This document shows, piece after piece, positions 24,526 to 33,361 of a DNA stretch of 64,000 bases. The position numbers and the translations under genes were made by a program. The notes under the pieces were generated by a model. It was not told where the DNA came from. It did not search any database and worked only from the letters and a program-made list of their open reading frames with translations. Location of the stretch: assembly GCF_000411255.1 (NCBI RefSeq), contig NZ_KE150413.1, positions 2,084,580-2,148,579 of the forward strand. The letters are read 5' to 3'. Every line of letters starts with the position of its first letter. Position 1 is the stretch's first letter. Source of the DNA: Paenibacillus sp. HGH0039 (lineage in GTDB: Bacteria; Bacillota; Bacilli; Paenibacillales; NBRC-103111).

Positions 24526-25395
24526 TTACATCCGGGTCGGCTCGACGTGCACGTGCACATGACCGACTTTATGCTTGCGGAGCATCCGCTGCTCCACGTC
24601 CTCCGCGATATCGTGGCTCTGGGCGACGGTCAGCTGATGATCCACGACGATTACGACGTCGAGAAGCACCTGATTGCCGTGAACGCGGGCTCTGACGTCT
24701 TCGATGGCTTCCACACCGGGTGTTCCGGCAATCGTCTGTTTATAGAGCACAAGCTTCTTGTCGTCGAAGCCGTCCGTTAAGGCATGAGCGGCGTCGATGA
24801 AAATGCCCCAGGCCGTCTTGCAGATCAGCAAGGAGACGAGAACGGCGGCAACGGGATCGAGCCAGGGAAGCCCGAGCCTCGCACCGATAATGCCCGCGAA
24901 TGCAGCCAGGCTGACGAAAGCGTCGGAACGGTTGTCGTAAGCGGCGGCCAGCAGCGCTTTGTTGTTGATCCTGCGGGCAAGCCGGATATTGTAGGCGTAC
25001 ACCCCGTACATAACCGCCGCGCACAGCAAAGCGACCCAAGCGGCAAGCAAGCCGGGGGCTTCCAGCTTCGGTCCTGTGAAAGAGCTTATCGCCTGGATAA
25101 ATACCTGAATGCCGACGGCAAACATGATAAAAGAAGCGATGAGCGCCGCGATGGTTTCGGCGCGGAAGTGGCCGTAAGGGTGATCGCTGTCAGGCGGTTT
25201 GCGGGAGATCCGCAGCCCGATGAGGACCGCCACGGAAGCGATCAGATCCGTGGCATTGTTGAGACCGTCGGCCGTGAGCGCTTCCGAACCGGCCTTATAT
25301 CCGATGCCGAGCTTAAGCACAGTCAGTGCGATATAGGCGACAATGGATGTCCAGGCACCCCGTTCGCCTTGTTTTAAGTCATTGTATGCTTCCAC
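24526..25395 (-). CDS. Cation diffusion facilitator transporter, probable Mn2+ exporter (MneP/MneS-like)
   Basis: A 289-residue CDF antiporter with six membrane helices and a cytosolic C-terminal metal-binding domain (HVHVHVEPTRM at the end). Transport-site residues are NNATD in helix II and DNRSD in helix V. The NxxxD/DxxxD pair is the pattern reported for manganese CDFs, whereas zinc CDFs have HxxxD in helix V. The loop motif DSDHPYGHFRAET is typical of the family. GTG at 25395 has GGAGG eight bases upstream and is preferred; an in-frame ATG at 25410 has only a weak site. Metal specificity is inferred from motif only. Confidence 0.82.
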   Translation of the reverse strand: MEAYNDLKQGERGAWTSIVAYIALTVLKLGIGYKAGSEALTADGLNNATDLIASVAVLIGLRISRKPPDSDHPYGHFRAETIAALIASFIMFAVGIQVFIQAISSFTGPKLEAPGLLAAWVALLCAAVMYGVYAYNIRLARRINNKALLAAAYDNRSDAFVSLAAFAGIIGARLGLPWLDPVAAVLVSLLICKTAWGIFIDAAHALTDGFDDKKLVLYKQTIAGTPGVEAIEDVRARVHGNQVLLDVVIVVDHQLTVAQSHDIAEDVEQRMLRKHKVGHVHVHVEPTRM

Positions 25396-25754
25396 TTGCG
25401 CTGCCTCCATTGCCCTGCTTTAGTTCTGGACTTCTATCGTACCGGACGATACCCGTGTGGGTCTAGAGAAACAGTGTTGACCCCCGGCTGAAAACATGGG
25501 CCGGGTCCACTATGTTGGTGCCGGACAACTTTCGGAGAGAGGAAAATGGAGCGCTATTCAGGCACCTGATTCGCCGGGGGGTGGAATGAAAGCGAAAAAT
25601 TCTTTACAATAGAGTGAGGTATTTAACCCCGCGAAATTTTATGTAGGGATGTTATCCATAGAAAGAGCGCCGATTGCCGGCAAAACGGCATACAAACGGG
25701 CACACCAACAGGGTTATACAAAGGGTTGTATTTGATCGGTTAGGAGGTATCAGC
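25396..25754. other. Divergent intergenic region
   Basis: This 359-base gap lies between the CDF gene (minus) and a lipoprotein gene (plus). On the minus strand a -10-like TACGAT lies near 25447-25452. On the plus strand TACAAT occurs near 25608 without a convincing -35. No yybP-ykoY (Mn) riboswitch or other known leader was recognised. Confidence 0.4.
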
Positions 25755-26987
25755 ATGATTCGCAGAAGCACCCTGCTCCTGATAGGCCTGCTGCTTGCAG
25801 GAATGTTAAGCGGCTGCCTGAGTACTGGCTCCAACGAGGCGAAAGCGCCTCAGGCGCCGGAACCTACGGTGACTCCCGAACCGCAGCCGACGGTAAAACC
25901 GGGAGCGGACACCAAGAAAGATACGCCTTCCGAGTTTCAGATCCAGACGAGGCTGCTCGATTTTCATCTGATCGATGAAAGGACGGGCTACGCCTGGGGC
26001 GTGACGAATCAGTCTTTGCGTATGTACCGGACGCTGGACGGCGGGCAGACCTGGCAGAACGTATCCCCGCCGTCAGCCGGTAATTTTAAATTTTCACCGG
26101 GCTACGGACAAGCGATATCTTTCCTCGACAAGCAGAGAGGATGGATCGTCCGCAGCGATCTGGAGGGCAAACAGACCACAATCTGGCAGACGGAGAACGG
26201 GGGAGGAAGCTGGAAAGCCGTGGATCTGCCCGAACAGATGAATCCCGTCGTGCTGGATTTTCAGACGCCGCAGAACGGCTGGATGCTCAGCATCACGGAC
26301 CCGTCCAAAGCGGACTCCGGCCACATTCTTTACTCCACCTCCAACGGAGGATCGACCTGGCAGCGGACCGCCGATGCCCAGCTTCCCCAGGAAGGGACCA
26401 TTACCGGGCTGACTTTTCAGAATCTGCGGACAGGCTGGCTCTCCATGGAAGTGAAAGGACAGCCGAAAATGTACCGGAGCGAGGACGGCGGGCGGACTTG
26501 GAAGGAAAGCAAGGTGATCGCCGCAGCCCGCAGCAGCGAAGCTTGCGAGGTTGTGGACGTGCTGCAGCCGGTATTCTTCGGATCGGACCGCAGCAAAGGC
26601 TGGATTCCGTTCAGCTGCCCGAGCAGCGAGGCGGATCAGTTCCACGGCTTGTTCACGGAGGACGGGGGCGTCAACTGGAATTACGCGCCTTTCAAAGTCG
26701 GAACCGACAAAGAGTCCAACGCGTTCACGCTGCCTTTTTTCCTGAGCGAGACCGACGGGTGGTACCTGGATAAAAATATCGTCTACCATACGACCGACAA
26801 AGGTAAAACGTGGGCGCCGCTGAACGAGGACAAAATTTTGTCCAGAACGTGGAGCAAATACCCGCAATTGACGCAGCTCCAATTTATTTCGGAAAATGTG
26901 GGCTGGATTCTTCTCGAAACGAAGGATCAGAAGAGGTCCGTTCTCGTACAGACCAAAGACGGCGGTAAATCGTGGTCCGTTTTATAG
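25755..26987 (+). CDS. Lipoprotein with BNR/Ycf48-like beta-propeller repeats
   Basis: A 410-residue surface lipoprotein. The signal peptide ends in the lipobox LSGC with Cys21 for lipidation. A Pro/Thr-rich linker (about 30-60) follows. From residue 70 onward there are about six propeller blades with the recurring S/T-x-D/N-G-G-x-T-W motif (LDGGQTWQNV, ENGGGSWKAV, SNGGSTWQRT, EDGGRTWKES, EDGGVNWNYA, DGGKSWSVL), typical of sialidase/Ycf48-type BNR propellers. The ligand is unknown. The ATG at 25755 follows TAGGAGG. A terminator follows 8 bases after the stop. Confidence 0.85.
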   Translation: MIRRSTLLLIGLLLAGMLSGCLSTGSNEAKAPQAPEPTVTPEPQPTVKPGADTKKDTPSEFQIQTRLLDFHLIDERTGYAWGVTNQSLRMYRTLDGGQTWQNVSPPSAGNFKFSPGYGQAISFLDKQRGWIVRSDLEGKQTTIWQTENGGGSWKAVDLPEQMNPVVLDFQTPQNGWMLSITDPSKADSGHILYSTSNGGSTWQRTADAQLPQEGTITGLTFQNLRTGWLSMEVKGQPKMYRSEDGGRTWKESKVIAAARSSEACEVVDVLQPVFFGSDRSKGWIPFSCPSSEADQFHGLFTEDGGVNWNYAPFKVGTDKESNAFTLPFFLSETDGWYLDKNIVYHTTDKGKTWAPLNEDKILSRTWSKYPQLTQLQFISENVGWILLETKDQKRSVLVQTKDGGKSWSVL

Positions 26988-26995
26988 AATGTTAC

Positions 26996-27027
26996 AAAAA
27001 CACCCGTCCTTAAAGGCGGGTGTTTTT
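26996..27027. terminator. Terminator of the lipoprotein gene
   Basis: AAAAACACCCG pairs with CGGGTGTTTTT. It can act on both strands, serving also the VOC gene ending at 27065. Confidence 0.88.
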
Positions 27028-27064
27028 GTACGGCTGGCTGGTTCAATCGGATTTTCCTGAAATC

Positions 27065-27427
27065 CTATTGTTTCAGCAAAAATTCGTTTCCGTCGATATC
27101 CTCAAAACGCGCGTAGGTTCCCCAAGGCATTTGATTGGGCGCTTCGAGAAAACGGACGCCTTTGGCGGACAACGTCTTGTAGGTTTCCTGAATATCGTCG
27201 CACTCGAAAACGACGGCGGCTTTCTGCTCTTCCCACCCCGGCATGATGGACTTGGGATAAAGCACGAGGCGTGTCTGGGCGCCGGGCGGCGCAACTTCTA
27301 TCCAGGACGCATCGGGACCCATCGGATGGTTGGCGACTTCGGCGAACCCGGCCCGCTCCGTCCAAAATTTGAGGGATGCCTGCTGGTCATCCACATAAAC
27401 CGCAATCGTGCCCGCTTGTTTGATCAT
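27065..27427 (-). CDS. VOC family protein (glyoxalase/bleomycin-resistance fold)
   Basis: A 120-residue single vicinal-oxygen-chelate domain. It has IAVYVDDQQASLKFWTERAGF at the start of the first beta-alpha-beta unit, VVFECDDIQETYKTLSAKGVRF in the second, and FEDIDGNEFLLKQ at the end, where the Glu is a usual metal ligand position. VOC proteins include glyoxalase I, dioxygenases and resistance proteins; no specific reaction can be assigned. The ATG at 27427 has a strong CCAGGAGGAC site. The upstream frame is open for another 55 codons but without signals. Confidence 0.82.
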   Translation of the reverse strand: MIKQAGTIAVYVDDQQASLKFWTERAGFAEVANHPMGPDASWIEVAPPGAQTRLVLYPKSIMPGWEEQKAAVVFECDDIQETYKTLSAKGVRFLEAPNQMPWGTYARFEDIDGNEFLLKQ

Positions 27428-27733
27428 GGTTGTCCTCCTGGAGTATACTTGACATAGGATCTGGATGGTGTATCCAGCCTTAGTATAGTCAAGCTCCCGT
27501 CCGAGATCAAATCGGCAGGGAGAAAAGGAAGCTAGCGAAACCGGCCGAACCGGACCCCGAACTGATCCTGATCCGGACCCGACGAACCGCAAACCGCAAA
27601 CCGTTGGGCCAGCCTTAAACCGATTCGGCCAACCGTAACGCGGACCCGGCCAACGTCAGATCCACCGATCGCAGCCGGGAGAAGAAAGGGGAGCGCTGAC
27701 TCCCTGAAACCGTTCCGAGGAGTGATTGAAGTC
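27428..27733. other. Divergent intergenic region with AACCG-rich stretch
   Basis: This gap separates the VOC gene from the YjgB-like lipoprotein. Positions 27535-27660 are a low-complexity block in which AACCG occurs about seven times and CCGGACC/CCGAAC variants recur. No promoter was identified. Confidence 0.45.
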
Positions 27734-28399
27734 ATGAACTCAAACTTATCGCACAAAAGCCGCATACTGATGATGGCAGCCGTTGTGTCCCTGCCGCTTG
27801 CCCTGGCGGCATGTGGTTCGGATTCGAAAGCCGTGCCCAGTCCTACGGCCGCGCCAACCGTATCCGCTGCACCGACTCCGTCCGCGAGTCCGAGCGGGAG
27901 CCCGCCACCGAGCGCAACGCCGGCTCCGTCGGCCAAACCGGGCGAAGCGGGTTCGACCGGTTCCGATAAAGCGGCGCAAGTTAAAGGGATAATGGAGCTG
28001 GCGCGCAAAGGTCAGATTGCGGGCGTGGAATATGCCGCCCACACGGGACTTATTGACGACGTGGAGAAGAAATGGGGCAAGCCCGACAAGCAGGAAAGCG
28101 CAGGAAAAGGCCAATATGCGACCTATACGAAGCGCGGAGTCGCTTTCGGCTTTAACAAAGGGATGCTGATCTTCGATGTCCGTTCCTATGACAAAGCTCT
28201 GCAGCAGCTTGCTCTAGCGGATATCAAACAGACGCTCGGCGAGCCTGCGGAAGTAACGGTCAACGGCGGCGACACGATTTATACGTACGGAGCCGGAAGC
28301 CGGTATCAGTTGAAATTCGTTATCCCGAAATCGACCGGCAAGGTGGATCACATCTCGGTATACAGTCCCGAGGATACCAAAAATCTGATGGCCGGATAA
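27734..28399 (+). CDS. YjgB-like lipoprotein (DUF4309)
   Basis: A 221-residue exported protein. The signal peptide ends with LALAAC (Cys27), giving a lipoprotein. A long Pro/Ser/Ala-rich linker (about residues 35-75, many PSA and PSP units) leads to a C-terminal domain (KGQIAGVEYAAHTGLIDDVEKKWGKPD...YATYTKRGVAFGFN...VDHISVYSP) that fits the DUF4309/YjgB family. The role is unknown. ATG at 27734 has GGAG about 11 bases upstream; an in-frame GTG at 27722 overlaps that site. It is monocistronic, with a terminator at 28406. Confidence 0.78.
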   Translation: MNSNLSHKSRILMMAAVVSLPLALAACGSDSKAVPSPTAAPTVSAAPTPSASPSGSPPPSATPAPSAKPGEAGSTGSDKAAQVKGIMELARKGQIAGVEYAAHTGLIDDVEKKWGKPDKQESAGKGQYATYTKRGVAFGFNKGMLIFDVRSYDKALQQLALADIKQTLGEPAEVTVNGGDTIYTYGAGSRYQLKFVIPKSTGKVDHISVYSPEDTKNLMAG

Positions 28400-28791
28400 A
28401 AGTCAGGCAGTTCCCGTAAGGGAACTGCTTTTTTTGATTCTTACCTGATTTATATAAAGCGCTTCGGCAGGTAAATGAAGCTTGCGGGCGAATTCCAGTG
28501 GAGAGAGCCTGTGTTTGTGGATACGCAAGCGGCCGTGGACCGTCTGCTCGTCCATTATTATCCGGCATCGCTGGCCTGGGGCCGGGCACACCCCAATCCT
28601 GCCGGGTCATATGGCTATCGCCCGCACTTTTCTTCATGCAAAAGGTTTCGATTGGGAACACGGGGAACACCATTAGCGTAATTGTCTATGCGTAGGTTTG
28701 TATGTACCGGTTTTTCTGTAGAGCTTTGTAAAAAAAGTTCCGACGTACCTGAGTCATTTCTATCACGTAATCTTCGGAGGTGCTGTTATTC
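28400..28791. other. Intergenic region without a supported gene
   Basis: After the terminator at 28406, short open frames exist on both strands at 28403-28681 (62-68 codons), none with a convincing ribosome binding site. I see no promoter motif or known RNA. It may hold a gene remnant. Confidence 0.4.
28406..28436 (+). terminator. Terminator of the YjgB-like gene
   Basis: GCAGTTCCC pairs with GGGAACTGC around GTAA, followed by seven T. Confidence 0.9.
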
Positions 28792-29781
28792 ATGTATTAT
28801 TTGGCGGATAAGGATCGCTACGGTTCCATGATTTACAATCGGGTTGGCCGCTCCGGCTTGAAGCTGCCGGTTATTTCACTAGGCCTTTGGCACAATTTCG
28901 GCGGATCGGATTCGTACGAGAACGGCCGCGCGATGATCCGAAAAGCGTTTGATCTGGGAATTACTCATTTCGATCTTGCGAACAACTACGGGCCCCCGCC
29001 GGGTTCGGCGGAAGAGAATTTCGGCCGCATGCTGAAAACGGACCTTGCGCCTTACCGGGACGAGCTTATCATTTCTTCGAAGGCCGGATATCTTATGTGG
29101 GAAGGTCCCTACGGGGAGTGGGGATCGCGCAAAAATCTGACGGCAAGTCTGGATCAGAGTCTGAAACGGATGGGGCTCGATTATGTGGATATTTTTTATT
29201 CCCACCGATTCGATCCCGAAACGCCGCTCGAAGAAACGATGATGGCGCTGGATTCGATAGTCAGACAAGGCAAAGCGCTCTATGTCGGCGTGTCCAATTA
29301 TACGGCGGAACAGACGGCCGATGCGGTCCGTATTCTGAAAGAGCTGGGGACGCCGCTGCTCATTCATCAGCCGTCGTATTCCATGTTCAACCGGTGGATC
29401 GAAAACGGACTGCAGGACGTGCTGCGGGAGAATGGCGTCGGAAGCATTGCCTACTGTCCTCTGGCGCAAGGGCTGCTCACGACCAAATACCTGGGCGGAG
29501 TTCCTGCGGATTCCCGCGCGGCCAAACCGTCGGTCTTCCTGCAGGAAAAAGACGTGACAGACGAGAAGCTGGAACAAATCCGGAGGCTGAACGAGCTCGC
29601 CGGCGACCGTAAGCAGACCCTGGCCCAGATGGCGCTTGCCTGGGTGCTGAGAGAGGGACGCCTGACCTCGGCGCTGATCGGCGCAAGCCGGCCGGGCCAG
29701 ATCGAAGAGAACGCGGCCGTTGTCGCCAATCTCGGCTTTTCCGGGGACGAACTGGACCTGATCGAATCCGTGCTTGCCTGA
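28792..29781 (+). CDS. Aldo/keto reductase (YghZ/Kv-beta-like)
   Basis: A 329-residue NADPH-dependent aldo/keto reductase. Catalytic tetrad residues are visible: Asp in FDLANNYGPPPGSAEENFG with Tyr, Lys in IISSKAGY, and His in FYSHRFD. The C-terminal cofactor motif is SALIGASRPGQIEENAA. The GPPPGSAE loop and the WEGPYGEWGSRKNL block are features of the YghZ-type (L-glyceraldehyde 3-phosphate reductase) group, which may detoxify methylglyoxal. ATG at 28792 follows CGGAGGTG at 9 bases; the in-frame GTG at 28780 lies inside that site. It is monocistronic. Confidence 0.87.
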   Translation: MYYLADKDRYGSMIYNRVGRSGLKLPVISLGLWHNFGGSDSYENGRAMIRKAFDLGITHFDLANNYGPPPGSAEENFGRMLKTDLAPYRDELIISSKAGYLMWEGPYGEWGSRKNLTASLDQSLKRMGLDYVDIFYSHRFDPETPLEETMMALDSIVRQGKALYVGVSNYTAEQTADAVRILKELGTPLLIHQPSYSMFNRWIENGLQDVLRENGVGSIAYCPLAQGLLTTKYLGGVPADSRAAKPSVFLQEKDVTDEKLEQIRRLNELAGDRKQTLAQMALAWVLREGRLTSALIGASRPGQIEENAAVVANLGFSGDELDLIESVLA

Positions 29782-29912
29782 AAAGAGAACTTCTCCTTGC
29801 CGTACCCTCGGCCGGACAAAATATTCCCATAATGCTGGAAGGACCCTACAGGAAGTGTTATGATGGTAGTTGACTATTTTGGCTGTGCCGATTTACAAAG
29901 GGGGAAGAAACG

Positions 29913-30440
29913 ATGGGCCGACGCTTTATTATCGAGTCCGTCCTGGTTGCCATATATGGACAACTGCTGGTGCCCGGGCGTCCGGTAGAGTATATTCTGC
30001 CTTACTCCACCGTTGCCGAGTTGTACGAGTTGAAGGACAGCCCGGAGCCGGTTATGCCCGATCCGCAGGAGGACGCGCATGTAAAAGAGATGATCGGAGA
30101 GCTGATCACTTTTTTCGAGGATCCGCTGAACAAGAAAAAAATCGAACGGGCCTTGACCGTTCCGTGGCGTAAAAGCCCGCCGATCCTCGTGAACGATATG
30201 GTATCCTTCACGGTTATTAATTCCGTGGACAACGCTCATTACGGGGAATCGTTCGATCCGGTGGAAACCGAACTGATTTTGACCGCCTTGCACGAGAAGG
30301 TGCCTATGCTGACCGATCAGGTCGAGCTGGTGGAAAAAATCATTCAGGCGGAAATTCCGGTGCAGATTTACGATGTGGACGATTTCGAGTTTGCGGTGGA
30401 AGAGGGCATATCCGCGGACGATTTCAAAAATTTGCTGTAA
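29913..30440 (+). CDS. Conserved hypothetical protein, 175 aa
   Basis: Not recognised by motif; I have a vague memory of similar Paenibacillus proteins labelled ADP-heptose synthase, but nothing here shows a kinase or nucleotidyltransferase motif. The protein is soluble and acidic in its C-terminal half. Helical segments such as AHVKEMIGELITFFEDPLNKKKIERAL are visible, and the last part DVDDFEFAVEEGISADDFKNLL is strongly acidic. ATG at 29913 follows AAAGGGGGAAG. A possible TTGACT lies 42 bases upstream. A terminator follows at 30472. Confidence 0.68.
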   Translation: MGRRFIIESVLVAIYGQLLVPGRPVEYILPYSTVAELYELKDSPEPVMPDPQEDAHVKEMIGELITFFEDPLNKKKIERALTVPWRKSPPILVNDMVSFTVINSVDNAHYGESFDPVETELILTALHEKVPMLTDQVELVEKIIQAEIPVQIYDVDDFEFAVEEGISADDFKNLL

Positions 30441-30471
30441 GGTGTCCCGTTCAGGGTACGCTGTTACGCGA

Positions 30472-30496
30472 AAGACCGCCGAAAGGCGGTTTTTTC
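30472..30496 (+). terminator. Intrinsic terminator
   Basis: AACCGCC-type stem: ACCGCC and GGCGGT around GAAA, then six T. Confidence 0.85.
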
Positions 30497-30663
30497 GTTT
30501 CGATTTAGGATGGCAACAACTGTCGGCTCCTGCAGGCTCACGGGCATATTGCACATTTTCACACCGTGCCGTAGGATAGAGAGTAGACGATTTTCGAGTT
30601 GGATCGTTACAAAACCGCACCCGGATTCGACAACGAAGACCTTATCGCAAGGAGGACAAGACT

Positions 30664-31476
30664 ATGTACAAAGCATTAACGATTGCGGGTTCCGATACCA
30701 GCGGAGGAGCCGGCATTCAAGCCGACCTGAAAACATTCCAGGAGCGCGGCGTATACGGAATGACCGCCCTGACCACGATTGTCACGATGGACCCGCACAA
30801 CGGCTGGGCCCATCAGGTTTTCCCGATTTCCACCGAGGTGCTTGCGCCGCAGCTGGAGACGGTTCTTCACGGAGTCGGCGTGGATGCCATGAAAACAGGC
30901 ATGCTCGGCTCGGTTGAAATCATCGAACTCGTAGGCCGTACCATCGACCGGGAGAACGTCGGAAATGTCGTGATCGACCCGGTTATGGTCTGCAAAGGCA
31001 ACGACGAGGCGCTTCATCCCGAGACGACCGTCAGCCTGCGCGACGTCCTGGTGCCGCGTTCCACGATCGTGACGCCGAACCTGTTCGAAGCGGCCCAGCT
31101 TAGCGGACACGCTCCACTGCGCACCGTGGAAGATATGAAGGAAGCGGCTGCGGCGATCAAGAAGCTCGGCGCCAAATATGTGCTCGTTAAAGGCGGCGGC
31201 AAGCTTCAGCACGACAAAGCGGTCGACGTTCTGTACGACGGCGAGACGTTCGAGCTGCTGGAGTCCGAGCGCATCGAAACGACGAATACGCACGGCGCAG
31301 GCTGTACGTATTCGGCGGCGATTACGGCGGAGCTCGCCAAAGGCAAATCCGTGAGAGAAGCGGTTCGCACGGCGAAAGCTTTCATCACCGAAGCGATCCG
31401 TCATTCGTTCCCGCTGAACCAGTACGTAGGCCCGACGCTTCATTCGGCGTACCGTGTGTACGGCGGCGGAAACTGA
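30664..31476 (+). CDS. pdxK: Pyridoxine/pyridoxal/pyridoxamine kinase (ThiD-like PdxK)
   Basis: A 270-residue ribokinase-fold kinase that phosphorylates vitamin B6 vitamers with ATP; it is of the B. subtilis PdxK type, related to hydroxymethylpyrimidine kinase ThiD. Visible motifs are TIAGSDTSGGAGIQADLKTF at the N-terminus, DAMKTGML, VIDPVM, TPNLFEA, VLVKGGG and the anion-hole/catalytic motif TNTHGAGCTYSAAI near 208-221. The Cys in GAGCT is typical of the PdxK/ThiD group. The stand-alone position, without other thi genes, favours PdxK over ThiD. ATG follows AAGGAGGAC. A terminator follows at 31512. Confidence 0.87.
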   Translation: MYKALTIAGSDTSGGAGIQADLKTFQERGVYGMTALTTIVTMDPHNGWAHQVFPISTEVLAPQLETVLHGVGVDAMKTGMLGSVEIIELVGRTIDRENVGNVVIDPVMVCKGNDEALHPETTVSLRDVLVPRSTIVTPNLFEAAQLSGHAPLRTVEDMKEAAAAIKKLGAKYVLVKGGGKLQHDKAVDVLYDGETFELLESERIETTNTHGAGCTYSAAITAELAKGKSVREAVRTAKAFITEAIRHSFPLNQYVGPTLHSAYRVYGGGN

Positions 31477-31511
31477 GCAGTTTTCATCGTTCAGGCTGAC
31501 TTGCACAGAAC

Positions 31512-31552
31512 AAAAACCCGCATGCGGAGAAAATCTCCGTATGCGGGTTTTT
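31512..31552. terminator. Bidirectional terminator between convergent genes
   Basis: AAAAACCCGCATGCGGAGA pairs with TCTCCGTATGCGGGTTTTT with one wobble around AAAA-type loop; both flanks end in A/T runs. It serves pdxK and the minus-strand gene ending at 31575. Confidence 0.9.
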
Positions 31553-31574
31553 GCGCGTTTACTGGGTCAGGGCC

Positions 31575-32741
31575 TTACTTGCGGGTGTCCGTACCGCCGT
31601 TTCCGGCGTTCTTCGCCGCTTCACGGAACATATCCCGGAGCGTGTCCCGGTATTTCCGGTCGTCGTACTTCTCGTCTTTCGGCGGTTCCGGCACGATTTC
31701 CGGCTCCGGTTCGGGACGGAGTCCGCGGCGAAGCGCGTCGCGGTAGTCCATGTCCGAATGGACGCCGCGGTCTTCACCCGCTGATCCGGACCTTGCGGCC
31801 GCGGCAGCGGGAGCCGCCGCCGTCATTTCGGCGGGTAGCTCGGCGGCATGCGGCACTGGAACGCCCGACGGCGCGCGATCCGCTGCCGAGGTGCTGCCGG
31901 CTGCGGCCGCAGGGGCGGACGGCGCCCGGCGTATCACTGGCGTTTCGTCCGCCCGAAGGCTGGCTTCGCCGTCCGCGCCATCCGCGAGCAGCGGTTCGGA
32001 GCTGCGCTTCCGGTCCGCGAACGGGTGCAGCTGCAGCCGCGGCGTTTCCCCGGCGGAAGCGGCCGCGCTTTCCGCAGCGCCGCTTCCTGCGGCGTCCGCG
32101 GAGGCAAGCGCTCCGGCTGCGGACGGCTCGGCCGCTTCAAGCGGCGGCTCCTCCGGCAGCGGCTCCTCGGCACGCCGAGTCTGCGCCGCCGGACGGATGC
32201 TGCTGCCGCGCAGCGACGCTTTGCGGCCGTGCGTGTGGCCCGCGTGCCGCTGGCTGCGCGGAGGCAGCTCCGGCTCGGCCTCCGGCTGCGCGAGCGGAGG
32301 GAAGGCCTCCTCGGCCGCAGGGGCGAAGCGAGCTTCCTCCTGCTCTACAGGAGCAGAAGCGGAAGCGGCAGCCGTGCCCGGACGTGCAGGGGCGGTATCC
32401 GGCTCCCGGGAAGAAGCGCTCGGAACGGTCAGTTCCGGTGCGTGCTGTTCTTCCAGGCTATCGGGATGCGTGCCGGCACCGGCCGTGTCCGTAAGGTCCG
32501 GAGCGGCTGCAGGTGCAGCGGCTCTTGTTCCGACATCTGCAGAAAGAACTTCTCCATGCGGCTCGGCGGTTTCGGGAGCGTGTCCGTCCGTTAAGTCGTT
32601 GACCCGGCTACCGGAAGCTGGCTCCTCGGCCGGTTTCTCCGGCTGCTGGCTTTGCGCCGATTTGCGGAACAACTTCAGGTTAACCGGGATGAGCACCAGA
32701 AGGCCGATGACCACAATGGCCAGAAAATAAAATAAGTCCAA
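31575..32741 (-). CDS. Membrane-anchored, Ala/Pro/Glu-rich disordered protein
   Basis: A 388-residue protein not matching a family I know. Residues 4-22 form a single N-terminal membrane helix. Residues 30-330 are low-complexity, rich in Ala, Glu, Pro and Ser with no hydrophobic core, and very high in GC. The last ~60 residues are more conserved-looking and charged (DMDYRDALRRGLRPEPEPEIVP, DRKYRDTLRDMFREAAKN). It starts at TTG 32741, with AAAGGA nine bases upstream. It lies 25 bases after the WrbA-like gene, so it is probably the last gene of that transcript. Confidence 0.6.
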   Translation of the reverse strand: MDLFYFLAIVVIGLLVLIPVNLKLFRKSAQSQQPEKPAEEPASGSRVNDLTDGHAPETAEPHGEVLSADVGTRAAAPAAAPDLTDTAGAGTHPDSLEEQHAPELTVPSASSREPDTAPARPGTAAASASAPVEQEEARFAPAAEEAFPPLAQPEAEPELPPRSQRHAGHTHGRKASLRGSSIRPAAQTRRAEEPLPEEPPLEAAEPSAAGALASADAAGSGAAESAAASAGETPRLQLHPFADRKRSSEPLLADGADGEASLRADETPVIRRAPSAPAAAAGSTSAADRAPSGVPVPHAAELPAEMTAAAPAAAAARSGSAGEDRGVHSDMDYRDALRRGLRPEPEPEIVPEPPKDEKYDDRKYRDTLRDMFREAAKNAGNGGTDTRK

Positions 32742-32766
32742 CGGGTATCATCCTTTCCTTAACGCT

Positions 32767-33303
32767 TTAGGCTAGCTTTTGGGCGATATCGGCAACCCGT
32801 TTGCCCAGGGCGCGTCCCAGAGCCAGATCCGATTCGGTCGGCAGGTTGGGGGGAGCATCCTTGGACGCTTCGACCGGACAAGTGATGCCGACGCCGTAAT
32901 AGGAGCCGTAAAGCACATTTTCCGGTACGTTGCTCGGCAGGCCGACGATGATCATGCCGTTGTGGAGCATCGGTGTAATCAAGTTCCAAAGCGTCATTTC
33001 AATGCCGCCGTGGACAGTGGCCGTTGTGCAGAACGCGGCGCCGACTTTCCCGATGAGCTCGCCTTTGGCCCACATGTAGCCGAGCTTGTCGATCCAGCTC
33101 TTCAGCCCGGAGCTGATCGTGCCGAAATGGCCCGGACAGCCCCAGATGATCGCATCCACGTCTTCCAGGTCGCTTATGCGAGCCTCGTTAACGTGATGGA
33201 GCAGAACCTCCGCCTCCGGATGAGCGGCTGCGCCTTCCGCGATGGAGCGGGCGAGGGCTTCCGTATGGCCGCTTTCACTGTCGTAAACTACGTAAATTTT
33301 CAT
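32767..33303 (-). CDS. WrbA-like NAD(P)H:quinone oxidoreductase / flavodoxin-fold protein
   Basis: A 178-residue flavodoxin-fold protein. The FMN phosphate-binding loop is SESGHTEAL (about 9-17); the second FMN loop is [22 protein letters not shown] (about 54-76), and the third region [13 protein letters not shown] (about 89-101) is typical of WrbA/type IV quinone reductases, which reduce quinones by two electrons. It is slightly shorter than E. coli WrbA (198). ATG follows GGAAAGGAAG. It is 45 bases downstream of the DHA2 exporter gene, partly separated by a hairpin, so it could belong to the same toxic-compound response. Confidence 0.82.
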   Translation of the reverse strand: MKIYVVYDSESGHTEALARSIAEGAAAHPEAEVLLHHVNEARISDLEDVDAIIWGCPGHFGTISSGLKSWIDKLGYMWAKGELIGKVGAAFCTTATVHGGIEMTLWNLITPMLHNGMIIVGLPSNVPENVLYGSYYGVGITCPVEASKDAPPNLPTESDLALGRALGKRVADIAQKLA

Positions 33304-33338
33304 AATAGACTTCCTTTCCTGACAGGGTCAAATGAGAA

Positions 33339-33361
33339 AGCGCGGATGTTACACCCGCGCT
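33339..33361 (-). terminator. Hairpin between the exporter and WrbA-like genes
   Basis: On the minus strand AGCGCGG pairs with CCGCGCT around a 9-base loop; TTTCTCATTT follows. It overlaps the exporter's stop codon and may reduce read-through to the downstream genes. Confidence 0.5.

Noticed and set aside
28403-28681. Short overlapping open frames on both strands between YjgB-like and aldo/keto reductase genes
   Set aside because: No ribosome binding site and no recognisable product on either strand; possibly a remnant, but not supportable as a gene.
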